From Desulfofundulus australicus DSM 11792 (GTDB lineage Bacteria; Bacillota; Desulfotomaculia; Desulfotomaculales; Desulfovirgulaceae): 64,000 nt of DNA. Every line of letters starts with the position of its first letter. The first letter of the stretch is position 1. A model generated the notes under the pieces. The model was not told the DNA's origin and ran no database searches. It saw nothing but the letters and a program-made list of their open reading frames with translations. The stretch is from positions 1 through 64,000 of the forward strand of contig NZ_FQUW01000004.1 in the NCBI RefSeq assembly GCF_900129285.1, written 5' to 3'. This document shows, piece after piece, positions 43,192 through 52,695 of the stretch. The position numbers were made by a program, and so were the translations under genes.

Positions 43192-44376
43192 TCACTTCTT
43201 ATCCATCAGAACAGCCACTCCGGGCAGGGTCTTTCCTTCCAGAAACTCCAGGGAAGCCCCGCCACCGGTGGAGACGTGGGACATCCTGCCGGCTACACCC
43301 GCCTTCTCCACCGCTGCTGCCGTATCTCCACCGCCCACGATGGTGGTGGCTTTGCTTTCGGCCAGCGCCCTGGCCAGCTCGAAGGTACCTGCCGCAAAGG
43401 GAGCCATCTCAAAGACCCCCATGGGCCCGTTCCAGATAACGGTACCGGCGTCGCGCACCTCGGCAACGTAATTCTTTACCGTTTCCGGCCCGATATCCAG
43501 AGCCATCCAGTCCTCCGGCACAGCATCCACCGGCACCACTTTGGGTTCCGCATCCGGCTGGGCCGCCCTGGCAACCACCAGGTCCACGGGTAAAAGCAAT
43601 TTTACCCCCGCCTTTTGTGCCCGGTTTATTAAATCCCCGGCCAGAGCTACCTTATCCGTCTCCACCAGGGATTTGCCCAGGGCCAGGCCGCGGGCAGCCA
43701 GGAAGGTATTGGCCATACCCCCGCCGATGAGCAGGGTGTTTACCTTGCCCAGGAGGTTTTCAATCACGCCAATTTTATCGGAAACCTTGGCCCCTCCCAG
43801 AATGGCCACAAAGGGCCGGCCGGGATTGGACAGGGCCTGGCCGAGCATGTTTATTTCCTTTTCCATCAGAAAGCCGGCGGCAGCGGGTAAAAAGTGGGCC
43901 ACCCCTTCCGTGGATGCATGGGCCCGGTGGGCAGTGCCAAAGGCATCATTCACATAAACATCGGCCAGCTCGGCCAGCTGGCGGGCAAACTTCTCCTCGT
44001 TCTTTTCCTCCCCGGGATGAAAACGCACATTTTCCAGCAGTATCACATCGCCGGGCTGCATCTCCTGCACGGCCCGCCTGGGCTCATCTCCTATGCAATC
44101 ATCCACCTTAACCACCGGCCTGCCCAGCAATTCGGAAAGGCGCCGGGCCACCGGGTCCAGGCGGTAGCGTTCATCTACCTTCCCCTTGGGCCGCCCCAGA
44201 TGGGAGACCAGGATCACCCTGGCCTGTTTTTCCAGCAGGTACTGGATGGTTGGCAGTGCCGCCCGGATCCGGGTATCATCGGCAACATTACCTTCCCCGT
44301 CCAGGGGGACATTAAAATCCACCCTCACCAGTACCCGCTTACCGGTTACCTCCAGATCCCGGATGGTTTTGAGCAC
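43192..44376 (-). CDS. pgk: Phosphoglycerate kinase
   Basis: 394 residues. It opens [24 protein letters not shown], then has [10 protein letters not shown] and the nucleotide-binding loop in [18 protein letters not shown] at 44376 is seven bases from GGGAGG and gives the normal N-terminus; further upstream codons are out of the conserved region. Confidence 0.97.
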   Translation of the reverse strand: MLKTIRDLEVTGKRVLVRVDFNVPLDGEGNVADDTRIRAALPTIQYLLEKQARVILVSHLGRPKGKVDERYRLDPVARRLSELLGRPVVKVDDCIGDEPRRAVQEMQPGDVILLENVRFHPGEEKNEEKFARQLAELADVYVNDAFGTAHRAHASTEGVAHFLPAAAGFLMEKEINMLGQALSNPGRPFVAILGGAKVSDKIGVIENLLGKVNTLLIGGGMANTFLAARGLALGKSLVETDKVALAGDLINRAQKAGVKLLLPVDLVVARAAQPDAEPKVVPVDAVPEDWMALDIGPETVKNYVAEVRDAGTVIWNGPMGVFEMAPFAAGTFELARALAESKATTIVGGGDTAAAVEKAGVAGRMSHVSTGGGASLEFLEGKTLPGVAVLMDKK

Positions 44377-44482
44377 ACATATACCTCCCTGATAATGAAA
44401 TATTACATCATACATACCGGGTCCCATCATTTTGACCGGGTCCCCAGGACCACCGCCCCGGGGCTAACCTGCCCATGACCTG

Positions 44483-44515
44483 TTCCGGCGGGCACCCCGC
44501 CAGGGCCCGCCGGAA
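44483..44515 (-). promoter_or_regulatory. Stable hairpin between gap and pgk
   Basis: TTCCGGCGGGC and GCCCGCCGGAA pair perfectly over 11 bases around an 11-base loop, without a T-run. It lies in a 176-base gap inside the glycolytic gene cluster and may set RNA processing or stability of the upstream gap message. Confidence 0.5.
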
Positions 44516-44552
44516 ACACCTGCCTTTACAGGATATTCTTTGACGTGTTTTT

Positions 44553-45584
44553 TTAAAATCCTTTCCGGGCCATGTACAAAATCAGGTCCAGGATACGGTT
44601 GGAATAGCCCCATTCATTATCGTACCAGGCCACCACTTTAACCATATCCTCGCCAATGACCATGGTGGAAGGACCGTCTATAATAGCCGAGTGGGGATCT
44701 CCACAGTAATCCACCGACACCAGGGGCAGGTCGCTGTAGGCCAGGATGCCCCTCAGCTTACCCTCGGAAGCGTCCTTCAGGGCTTCGTTGACCTCCTGAA
44801 CCGTAACCGGCCGGCTCAACTGGGCCACGAAATCCACCACGCTGACATTGGGAGTGGGCACCCGCATGGCCATACCGTTCAACTTGCCTTTTAATTGCGG
44901 GAGCACCAGTTCCACCGCCCGGGCCGCCCCGGTGGTGGTGGGAATAATGCTCATGTTCGCGGCCCGGCCCCGGCGCAGGTCCCGGTGAGGCATGTCCAGG
45001 ATCTGCTGGTCGTTGGTATAGGCATGGACGGTGGTCATGAGGCCCTTGACTATACCAAATTGTTCGTCCAGCACTTTGGCCACCGGCGCCAGGCAGTTGG
45101 TGGTACAGGAAGCGTTGGAAATTACGTGATGCATTGCAGGATCATAAAGTTCCTCGTTAACCCCCATAACTACTGTCAGGACGTTTCCTTTGGCCGGAGC
45201 GCTGATGACCACTTTCCGGGCTCCGCTGGATAGATGCACTGCAGCGTCTTCCGCTGTTTTAAACTTGCCGGTGGATTCCACCACCACGTCCACTCCCAGT
45301 TCTCCCCAGGGAATGCGGGCGGGATCCGCCTCGGCCAGGACCGCAATCTCGGAACCGTTTACGATTAGAGAACGTTCACCAGCCTGCACATCCGCATCCA
45401 GACGGCCGTGAACTGAATCGTATTTTAAAGCGTGGGCAAGAGTACGAGCGTAGTTCTCATTTACCTGGAGCCGCCGGGACTTGTGGTTTACGGCCACCAC
45501 CTGGATATCGGGATAGCGGAGCGCTGCCCGCAGCACATTTCTCCCTATACGGCCGAAACCATTAATCCCTACCCTTACCGTCAT
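44553..45584 (-). CDS. gap: Glyceraldehyde-3-phosphate dehydrogenase, type I
   Basis: 343 residues. VGINGFGRIGRNVLRAAL is the NAD(P) fold, SNASCTTNCLAPV holds the catalytic Cys, and WYDNEWGYSNRILDL ends the protein. The loop after the second beta-strand reads NHKSRRLQVNENYARTLAHALKYDSVHG, longer than usual and lacking the Asp that selects NAD over NADP; the Arg pair suggests NADPH use, as in GapB. It could therefore run in the gluconeogenic direction. The gene is first in the cluster, and there is no CggR repressor gene in front. Confidence 0.94.
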   Translation of the reverse strand: MTVRVGINGFGRIGRNVLRAALRYPDIQVVAVNHKSRRLQVNENYARTLAHALKYDSVHGRLDADVQAGERSLIVNGSEIAVLAEADPARIPWGELGVDVVVESTGKFKTAEDAAVHLSSGARKVVISAPAKGNVLTVVMGVNEELYDPAMHHVISNASCTTNCLAPVAKVLDEQFGIVKGLMTTVHAYTNDQQILDMPHRDLRRGRAANMSIIPTTTGAARAVELVLPQLKGKLNGMAMRVPTPNVSVVDFVAQLSRPVTVQEVNEALKDASEGKLRGILAYSDLPLVSVDYCGDPHSAIIDGPSTMVIGEDMVKVVAWYDNEWGYSNRILDLILYMARKGF

Positions 45585-45694
45585 TATTCCCTCTCGCTCC
45601 TTTCATTAGTATACATTACTTAATAAAATTTATTTGAATTATGACATTCTTATTCGTCATCCAGTTAAATAGTTCCTCTTTTTTGGGATAAATA

Positions 45695-45734
45695 AGATAA
45701 AAAAATTGGGTACCGGTTGGAACTACCGGTACCC
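45695..45734 (-). terminator. Strong terminator of rpoN
   Basis: GGGTACCGGT / ACCGGTACCC is a perfect ten-base stem followed on the minus strand by AATTTTTT. It separates rpoN from gap, so the glycolytic genes need their own promoter; a TATACT -10-like element lies about 30 bases upstream of gap. Confidence 0.9.
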
Positions 45735-45756
45735 TGATTAATCCCCCGCCCCGGGT

Positions 45757-47166
45757 TTAATAACGCTTTCTCTGCTGCACCGACGGAATGCCCAGTTCGC
45801 TCCGGTACTTGGCCACGGTCCGCCGGGAAATGTGAATGCCTTCTTTTGATAAAATTTCCGCAATCTTCTGGTCATTTAACGGCTCCCTGGGATCTTCAGC
45901 CGCCACAATTTCCTGAAGCATTTTCTTAATGCTTTCGGCAGAAGTCCCGTTCCCGCCACCGTTATTTACCCCCGAGGGGAAGAAATACTTCATTTCAAAT
46001 ACCCCCTGCGGGGTCTGGATATATTTGTTGGAGGTAGCCCGGCTTACTGTGGATTCGTGCAGGCCAACCATGTCAGCCACCTGTTTTAAATTAAGGGGTT
46101 TTAGATATTTCACCCCGTGGTCCAGAAAATCCCGCTGCAACTGGACCAGGCAGCTGGTCACCTTATAAAGGGTCAGGCGCCGCTGCTCTATGCTGCGGAT
46201 CAGCCAGGCCGCCGCGTTAAGCTTGCTCTCCACAAAGCGGCGGGTACGGGAATCCTGGTTTTCCTGCTGAAGCACCGCGCGGTAGGTGGGATTAATGGTC
46301 AGGCGGGGCACGGATACATCATTGATCAGGATGATATAATCATCCCCCACCTTTTCCACTACTATATCCGGTACCACATAACGCACTTCGTAAGGGGTGG
46401 AAAAATTACGACCTGGCTTGGGGTCCAGGGTTTTTAAAATATCGGCCACCCGCTGGATTTCCCGCACATGGACATTGAACTGCTGGGCCAGGCGGTTAAA
46501 CTTACCCCTGGCCAGGTCCACCAGGTGGTAGCGGATAATCTTTTCCAGCAACCCATCTTTAATACCTAGCTGGTTAAGCTGGATGAGCAGGCACTCCTGG
46601 AGAGTCCGGGCCCCTACCCCCGGCGGGTCAAAGGTCTGGATCAATTTCAGCGCTTCTTCCACGGCCTGGGGAGATACGGCCAGCTGCCTGGCAGCCTCCT
46701 CCACACTTACCCGCAGGTACCCGTGCTCGTCCAGATTACCAATCAAATATTCACCGATAGCCCTGGTGTCAGGGCTGCACTTGCTCAAGTACAGCTGGAA
46801 CATCAGATGTTCCATCAGGGTAGGCGCCTGGGAAAGGAAACTTTCATAATTGTGGGCGGGTGGCTCGGGATCCCGTTCCGCCCGCGGAAAACCTAAATCG
46901 CTGGAATCCTGAAAATATTCCTCCCAATCCAGGTCGTATTCCCTGTCCGGTTCCCCCTGCTCGTGCTCCCACTCAAATTCACCTTCATCCTCCCCGGCAC
47001 CGCTTTCCTCCTGCAGTTCCAAAAGAGGGTTCTCCTGCAGTTGCTGCTCTATATACAGGGAAAGCTCCAGGGAGGATAGCTGCAACACGGTTATGGCCTG
47101 ACGCAGCTCGGGAGTCATGATTAACTTTTGTGTTTGTTCCAGATTGAGCCCGTAACCCAGGCGCAT
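45757..47166 (-). CDS. rpoN: RNA polymerase sigma-54 factor
   Basis: 469 residues. The N-terminal glutamine-rich activator-contact region (LNLEQTQKLIMTPELRQAITVLQ) is followed by an acidic spacer, the core-binding domain, the HTH (LKQVADMVGLHESTVSRATSNKYIQTPQG), and the RpoN box ISRRTVAKYRSELGIPS near the end. It directs transcription from -24/-12 promoters and needs an enhancer-binding ATPase. ATG follows GGAGGAG. Confidence 0.96.
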   Translation of the reverse strand: MRLGYGLNLEQTQKLIMTPELRQAITVLQLSSLELSLYIEQQLQENPLLELQEESGAGEDEGEFEWEHEQGEPDREYDLDWEEYFQDSSDLGFPRAERDPEPPAHNYESFLSQAPTLMEHLMFQLYLSKCSPDTRAIGEYLIGNLDEHGYLRVSVEEAARQLAVSPQAVEEALKLIQTFDPPGVGARTLQECLLIQLNQLGIKDGLLEKIIRYHLVDLARGKFNRLAQQFNVHVREIQRVADILKTLDPKPGRNFSTPYEVRYVVPDIVVEKVGDDYIILINDVSVPRLTINPTYRAVLQQENQDSRTRRFVESKLNAAAWLIRSIEQRRLTLYKVTSCLVQLQRDFLDHGVKYLKPLNLKQVADMVGLHESTVSRATSNKYIQTPQGVFEMKYFFPSGVNNGGGNGTSAESIKKMLQEIVAAEDPREPLNDQKIAEILSKEGIHISRRTVAKYRSELGIPSVQQRKRY

Positions 47167-47305
47167 AGGGCCTCACTCCTCCAAAGCTCCGCCATAAATA
47201 ACGTTAATCATAAACGAAAGAATAGCTAATTCTCTAAAGAATAAATATTGTCTAATTCTATAGCGGCGCTGTTTTCTCCTGCTGCCGGGGATGAGCGTCC
47301 CGGCT

Positions 47306-48250
47306 TTATAACTCACCACGCCGGAGCCTGTTGGCAATTTCATCCAGCCTGCGCAGGCGGTGATTTACCCCCGATTTCCCCAGCCGGGGCTCGAGAACTT
47401 CCCCCAGCTCCCTCAGGCTCGCGTCGGGATAGCGCAGGCGGGCCTCAGCTACCTGCCGCAGGGGTGGCGGGAGTTTCTCCAGCCCCATGGTGGCAGCTAT
47501 GTAACGGATATTTTCCACCTGGCGCAGGGCCGCATCCACTACCTTGTTCAGATTGGCTGTTTCACAGTTTACCAGCCGGTTAACCTGGTTGCGCATATCT
47601 TTATATATGCGCACGTTTTCAAAATCTAAAAGAGCCGTATGGGCTCCCATAATATTCAACAGGGATACAATCTGCTCGCTATCCTTTAAATATACCACAT
47701 GCCAGTTTTTACGAACGCTCACCTTTGCCTCCAGGCCGAATTCCTCCATCAGCCGGCCCAGACCCCGGGCATGTTCGGCACTGCCCGTAATGATCTCCAG
47801 GTGGTAAGTTCCCTCGGGACTGTTCACGGAACCGCCCCCCAGGAAAGCCCCCCGCAGGTATGCCCGGCGGCAGCATTCCCGCCGCACCAGCACGCCGGGT
47901 ACCCCGGCGGTCAGGCGGCCCCGCTCATCCATCATGCCCAGCTGGCATAAAATCCGGGCCATCCCATCCTGTGGAGAGATCCGCACCTGGTAGAGGTTTT
48001 TCTTCCGCACCCGGTTTTTCCGCTTGATCAGGACTTTAGTCTGTACACCAAAGAGCTCCTTGAAAAGGGAAAAAATCTTCCGGGCTACCGCCGCACTTCC
48101 GGTGCCAACGGTCAGGGTGGCTTCCGCACCCGGCCCCAGGAACAGGCTGCCGTCCATTTTAACCAGGGCAGCCAGCTCGGCCAGCCGGCAGCATTTCTCC
48201 TTCCCCACCACCCTTGCCAGCTCCTCTTTGGTAAGGGCAGAAAAGGACAT
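47306..48250 (-). CDS. whiA: Sporulation and cell-division regulator WhiA
   Basis: 314 residues. Two LAGLIDADG-like lobes ([42 protein letters not shown]) without nuclease residues, then a C-terminal HTH ([33 protein letters not shown]). Usually it is directly beside yvcK and rapZ; here a polysaccharide deacetylase gene intervenes. Its start lies 55 bases after the deacetylase stop. Confidence 0.96.
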   Translation of the reverse strand: MSFSALTKEELARVVGKEKCCRLAELAALVKMDGSLFLGPGAEATLTVGTGSAAVARKIFSLFKELFGVQTKVLIKRKNRVRKKNLYQVRISPQDGMARILCQLGMMDERGRLTAGVPGVLVRRECCRRAYLRGAFLGGGSVNSPEGTYHLEIITGSAEHARGLGRLMEEFGLEAKVSVRKNWHVVYLKDSEQIVSLLNIMGAHTALLDFENVRIYKDMRNQVNRLVNCETANLNKVVDAALRQVENIRYIAATMGLEKLPPPLRQVAEARLRYPDASLRELGEVLEPRLGKSGVNHRLRRLDEIANRLRRGEL

Positions 48251-48306
48251 TAAAAATCACCTTACAAATATTATACCACACCCGGCAGGAATTTTAGCGC
48301 CCGTTA

Positions 48307-49191
48307 TCAATAGCGCCTACCGCCTGCGGCAACCGGAGCGGGTGGGTAATAATAATATTTCAGCAGTTCCGTGATAAACTTCTGCATATTGTAGCTCCCC
48401 ATCACACGCACCCTTTTCAGGGTATAGGGATCATCACCGGGGCGGGCCAGCCCCTGGACCGTGGTCACTGCCGCCCGGTAGCCGCTTTCTTTCACCAGCC
48501 TGGCCAGTTTCAGGTTGTACCTGCCGTAAGGATAGCTGAAAACTTCCACCGGTCGACCCAGCCCCGCCTCCAGGATGGCCTTGCTTTCCCTGATCTGGCG
48601 GCGGGCTTCCTCCAGGGGGAGGCCCGTCAGCCGGGGGTGATCCAGGGTATGGGCACCGATGGTGATGCCGTAAGCGGCCATCTCCCTCAGCTCCCGCCAG
48701 CCGGCCATCCTGTTTACCGGCTGAACCCTGGCGTCAAAGACATTGGTCTTACCCACGGTGCCGGCCACCACAAAAATAGTGGCCGTGAACCTGTGCCTTT
48801 TTAAAATTGGAAAAGCATAGGTGTAATTGTCCAGGTAGCCATCATCAAAGGTTATCACCACCGGCCGGGACGGGAGGGGTTTCCCCTTCTGGAAGTGATC
48901 CACCACGTCTACAAGGGAAACAGTATGAAAACCATGGGCCGCCAGGTATTCCATCTGCCGGGCAAATTTATACGGCGGTACCCGCAGCCCCAGCCCCCCT
49001 GACCGGGGATCGGGGTTTACCTTATGATACATTAAAATGGGTATCCCCCGTTGCTGGAATTCCGGTGATGGGAAAGGGGGAGTCACGCTCTGGGCCCGGG
49101 CCAGGCAATCGGCAGCATAACGGGTACCGCCCAGAACCAGCAGAAAAAGCAGGGGAAGAGATAAGATGGCAATTAAAATCCTGATTTTCAT
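48307..49191 (-). CDS. Membrane-anchored polysaccharide deacetylase
   Basis: 294 residues. A single N-terminal hydrophobic helix (ILIAILSLPLLFLLVLGG) serves as signal anchor, followed by a NodB-type carbohydrate esterase 4 domain: ITFDDGYLDNY, IGAHTLDHPRL and SYPYGRYN. The substrate is likely cell-wall N-acetyl sugar. ATG at 49191 follows AGGAGGA. A terminator lies between yvcK and this gene, so it starts a separate transcript with whiA. Confidence 0.93.
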   Translation of the reverse strand: MKIRILIAILSLPLLFLLVLGGTRYAADCLARAQSVTPPFPSPEFQQRGIPILMYHKVNPDPRSGGLGLRVPPYKFARQMEYLAAHGFHTVSLVDVVDHFQKGKPLPSRPVVITFDDGYLDNYTYAFPILKRHRFTATIFVVAGTVGKTNVFDARVQPVNRMAGWRELREMAAYGITIGAHTLDHPRLTGLPLEEARRQIRESKAILEAGLGRPVEVFSYPYGRYNLKLARLVKESGYRAAVTTVQGLARPGDDPYTLKRVRVMGSYNMQKFITELLKYYYYPPAPVAAGGRRY

Positions 49192-49331
49192 CCAATCCTC
49201 CTGCTCACCAGTTAAACTGCCATCGGGCTTCAGCGGTAAACAAAAGCCCCCGGGGAAATCTTCCAACCGGTACGGCTCGGGGTTTAATAAGATCTTAACA
49301 CCCCGATCCTGCCCCGGCAACTCTTATTCGA

Positions 49332-49356
49332 CAAAAAAATCCGCTTTCAGCGGAAA
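49332..49356 (-). terminator. Terminator of yvcK
   Basis: TCCGC-TGAAA-GCGGA is followed by TTTTTTT on the minus strand. Confidence 0.82.
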
Positions 49357-49370
49357 AGTGCCGGCCCCGC

Positions 49371-50702
49371 CTACAGGTACCCTGAACGGAAGTTACTGCC
49401 CGTGGAAGATAGCCGGAAAGGTTCCCCTGCCCTGCGCTCCTGCAGGGCCAGCTCCAGGATCAGCCGGGCCAGCTTGCCGGGATGATGGCGAACCACGTTG
49501 CTTTCGTGAACCAGATCGCCCTCTACGACCTTTACTCCCATCTGCTGCAATATTTCCGTATCCGCCACCACCGGCACGGCACCCTCCCGGCGGTAACGCA
49601 CCTTCAACCGCGTCGGTATGCTGCCGCGGTTAACCACCACGTAATCCACAATGGGGCCGGCGTGGGAAAAGATGGCCTTGAGATGGTCGCTGGCAGTGTA
49701 ACCATCGGTTTCCCCCGGCTGGGTCATCACGTTACAAACGTAAACCCGTACCGCCCTGGTGCGGGCAATGGCTTCGGAAATCCCCCGCACCAGCAGGTTG
49801 GGCAGGATGCTGGTATAAAGGCTTCCCGGGCCCAGCACCACCGCGTCCGCCCGGGCAATGGCCTGCAGGGCTTCGGGCAGGGGGTAGCAATCACCCGGTA
49901 CCAGGAAAACCCGCTTGATGGGTTTCCTGCACCGGGGAATGGATGATTCCCCGTAAACCAGCGTACCGTCGGACAGTTCCGCCCCCAGGACCACGTTCTG
50001 CAGGGTAACGGGCAGGACCTGCCCCCTGACGGCCAGGACCTTGCTCAGGGCCTGCACGGCTTCCTGAAACCCACCGGCCATATGATTCAACGCGGCCAGG
50101 AGGAGGTTGCCCAGATTGTGGCCGGCCAGGTCGCCACTTTTAAAGCGGTACTGCAGCAGGTCTTCCATCAGCGATTCTTTATCGGCCAGGGCCACCAGGC
50201 AGTTACGGATGTCCCCGGGAGGAAGCATACCCAGCTCTCCCCGCAGCCGCCCCGAGCTTCCTCCGTCATCGGCCACGGTGACAATGGCGGTAATATTGCT
50301 GGTATATTCTTTCAGACCCCTCAGCAGTACGGACAAACCCGTACCGCCGCCTATGACCACAATGCGGGGACCCCGGCGCAGGTTCTGGCGGGTATGGATT
50401 ATCTCCGCCAGGCGCGTGCATTCTTCGGGTGTCAGGACATCCACCACCGACTTGAAGGCCCGGTAACTGCCGTAGTAAAGAGCTGCCAGCCCCAGCAGGA
50501 GGAGAAGGGATCCCGCCACCCAGAGATGTTCCGGGGCGAAAAGTTCCTCCACCCGGATTAACAGTACCGCCCGGCGTTCCACCGGAACAGACTGGACCAG
50601 AAGGCCGGTGCCGGACACAGCCAGCAGCAGGCCGGCAAAGGCCAGAACCAGCCAGCGCTTAACATGCATTCCCGGGCAAAGCCACTTGAACAAACTTATC
50701 AT
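49371..50702 (-). CDS. yvcK: Gluconeogenesis factor YvcK
   Basis: 443 residues. Two N-terminal membrane helices (KRWLVLAFAGLLLAVSGTGLLV, HLWVAGSLLLLLGLAALYYG) precede a CofD-like UDP-sugar-binding domain: VVIGGGTGLSVLLRGLKEY, VADDGGSSGRLR and GDIRNCLVALA. Needed in Bacillus for growth on gluconeogenic carbon and for cell-wall synthesis. It follows rapZ by 14 bases. Confidence 0.95.
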   Translation of the reverse strand: MISLFKWLCPGMHVKRWLVLAFAGLLLAVSGTGLLVQSVPVERRAVLLIRVEELFAPEHLWVAGSLLLLLGLAALYYGSYRAFKSVVDVLTPEECTRLAEIIHTRQNLRRGPRIVVIGGGTGLSVLLRGLKEYTSNITAIVTVADDGGSSGRLRGELGMLPPGDIRNCLVALADKESLMEDLLQYRFKSGDLAGHNLGNLLLAALNHMAGGFQEAVQALSKVLAVRGQVLPVTLQNVVLGAELSDGTLVYGESSIPRCRKPIKRVFLVPGDCYPLPEALQAIARADAVVLGPGSLYTSILPNLLVRGISEAIARTRAVRVYVCNVMTQPGETDGYTASDHLKAIFSHAGPIVDYVVVNRGSIPTRLKVRYRREGAVPVVADTEILQQMGVKVVEGDLVHESNVVRHHPGKLARLILELALQERRAGEPFRLSSTGSNFRSGYL

Positions 50703-50716
50703 TGCAACTCCCTGCC

Positions 50717-51568
50717 TTAACGGGGAAGATCCCGGTGCCGCACGGCAACCCGGTAACCCTGCTCCGCCAGGTGAGCCCCCAGGCTGTTGGCCAGGGTTAC
50801 GCTGCGGTGCTGGCCACCGGTGCAGCCAATGGCAATGGTGAGGGTAGTTTTCCCCTCCCGGATATAATGGGGAAGGAGAAAATCAATGAATTGATAGAAC
50901 CGGTTCAGGAAATCCTGGCTTACCGGGGCGCACAGGATATAATCCCTTACCGCCGGGTCGTTTCCGGTCAGCGGGCGCAGGGCCGGGTCGTAATGGGGGT
51001 TGGGTAAAAACCTTACGTCAAAAACCAGGTCGCTGTCCAGGGGTATGCCGTATTTATAGCCGAAGGAAATAATTGTAATGCGCAGGGGCGCCCCGGTGTT
51101 GTCTCCAAACAGACTGACCAGTTCCTCTTTTAGCTCCTGGGGAGTCATATCCGAGGTGTCAATTATCTTGTGAGCCCGCCCCCGTAATTCCCGCAGCCGC
51201 TCCCTTTCCTGGCGTATACTCTGCAGCACTTCCCCGTCCACGCTCAGGGGATGGCTGCGGCGGGATTCCTTATACCGGCGAACCAGGGTGGCGTCAGAGG
51301 TTTCCAGGAACAGGATCTCGTAGCGCAGGCCCTCCTGTTCCAGATCATTTAGAACTTCAAAAAGGGCGTCAAAAAATTCTCCACCCCGGATATCCACTAC
51401 TACAGCTATTTTATTAATTCCCCGGGAAGACTGTGAACAAAGTTCCAGAAATTTGGGGATAAGCCGGGGAGGCAGATTGTCCACACAAAAAAAACCTAAA
51501 TCCTCCAGAATCCTTAAGGCCTGGGTTTTTCCGGCCCCGGAAAGGCCGGTCACAATTACCAGCCGCAT
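50717..51568 (-). CDS. rapZ: RNase adapter RapZ
   Basis: 283 residues. The Walker A motif GLSGAGKT is near the start, and the C-terminal domain has [21 protein letters not shown] and [13 protein letters not shown]. It binds nucleotide or sugar metabolite and in some bacteria guides RNase E; in Firmicutes it works with YvcK in envelope precursor control. ATG at 51568 after GGTGATTATT. Confidence 0.95.
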   Translation of the reverse strand: MRLVIVTGLSGAGKTQALRILEDLGFFCVDNLPPRLIPKFLELCSQSSRGINKIAVVVDIRGGEFFDALFEVLNDLEQEGLRYEILFLETSDATLVRRYKESRRSHPLSVDGEVLQSIRQERERLRELRGRAHKIIDTSDMTPQELKEELVSLFGDNTGAPLRITIISFGYKYGIPLDSDLVFDVRFLPNPHYDPALRPLTGNDPAVRDYILCAPVSQDFLNRFYQFIDFLLPHYIREGKTTLTIAIGCTGGQHRSVTLANSLGAHLAEQGYRVAVRHRDLPR

Positions 51569-51600
51569 AATAATCACCACTCATTGCCCGGCGTTACCCC

Positions 51601-52662
51601 TTACTCCTCCGCCAGGCGGGCCTTGAGGGTATCGATCACCCTGACCGGGCCGGGATCCACGCCGTAGAGCATGGCCAGGTATACACTGGCGTAATCCCCA
51701 ATATACACCAGGGAGTACAGGCGGGCCAGGGCACCGCTCCCCCGGGCCATTATTTCGACAACACCGGCCACCGCACCTTCCATAATCTCACGGGTAATGG
51801 CAAAACGCTTCTGCACCCGCGGGTGATCGTGGGGATCCCGCAGGATAACCACATAAAGCCGGCGCAGGAGCTCACCGGGAAACTCAAACCCGACCAGCTC
51901 GTTATGGTTCAGCTCCGGAAATACATTCCAGTAGGCCGGTGCCTTGGCATTTTCATTGATCTGCCCCTTCCAGCGCTGGGCCACCACTTCCGTGGTCCCG
52001 CTGGAACCCCAGATTACGGGAATGCGGTTGTAAAAACCGGCCGCCAGCATCTTGGCCGGGTTGGAGTCCCGGGGAACTTCCGGCTTGAGCTCTTCCCGCA
52101 TGGACTGCAGAAGGGATACGCACTCATGCACTTCCTGGCCCGGGTCCGGAAGCAGGCCCATCCGGTAAAGCACGGCCAGGGTGGGAAGGAAGAGATAACC
52201 CGTGGCCGAACGGGGGGCTATGCCTCCGGGGACGGTAATTACCGGCACACCGTCCTGCCTCGCCATCTCGCCCAGCCTGCCGCCGGTGGTCAGAACTACC
52301 AGCGCCGCCCCTTTTTCCCGGGCCCGGGCATAGGCGCTCAGGGTTTCCTCGGTATTGCCGGAATAGCTGACGGCAAAAACCAGGGTATGCGGCCCCACAA
52401 ATTCAGGCAGCACATAGTCCCGGTTAACCACCACCGGGACGCCCAGACGCCGGGCGGCATACACCCGCAGGAAATCGCCCCCGATGGCCGAACCGCCGAG
52501 GCCGGTAACCAGTATATGCTTGAACTGGCCTGCAGGGGGAAGCTGGGCGGCCATACCCAGTTCCCAGGCCCGGGCACACTGCCCGGGCAGTTCCCACAGG
52601 GATTTGAGCATTCCCTTCGTGTCGGCGGCATACATGGCCTGAACATCATCCAGAACGGACAA
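51601..52662 (-). CDS. Bifunctional phosphoglucose/phosphomannose isomerase
   Basis: 353 residues with two SIS domains. VTGLGGSAIGGDFLR and VSYSGNTEETLSAY bind the sugar phosphate; PELNHNELVGFE contains the catalytic Glu/His region of the archaeal-type PGI/PMI family. TTG at 52662 follows GGAGGGG. It sits between a debranching-type enzyme and rapZ, linking glycogen or glucose to glycolysis. Confidence 0.92.
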   Translation of the reverse strand: MSVLDDVQAMYAADTKGMLKSLWELPGQCARAWELGMAAQLPPAGQFKHILVTGLGGSAIGGDFLRVYAARRLGVPVVVNRDYVLPEFVGPHTLVFAVSYSGNTEETLSAYARAREKGAALVVLTTGGRLGEMARQDGVPVITVPGGIAPRSATGYLFLPTLAVLYRMGLLPDPGQEVHECVSLLQSMREELKPEVPRDSNPAKMLAAGFYNRIPVIWGSSGTTEVVAQRWKGQINENAKAPAYWNVFPELNHNELVGFEFPGELLRRLYVVILRDPHDHPRVQKRFAITREIMEGAVAGVVEIMARGSGALARLYSLVYIGDYASVYLAMLYGVDPGPVRVIDTLKARLAEE

Positions 52663-52695
52663 GACAAACCCCTCCTCATGCGGATTTATTAACCC

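Noticed and set aside
46860-47176. Frames overlapping the rpoN N-terminus
   Set aside because: Shadows of the acidic spacer of sigma-54.
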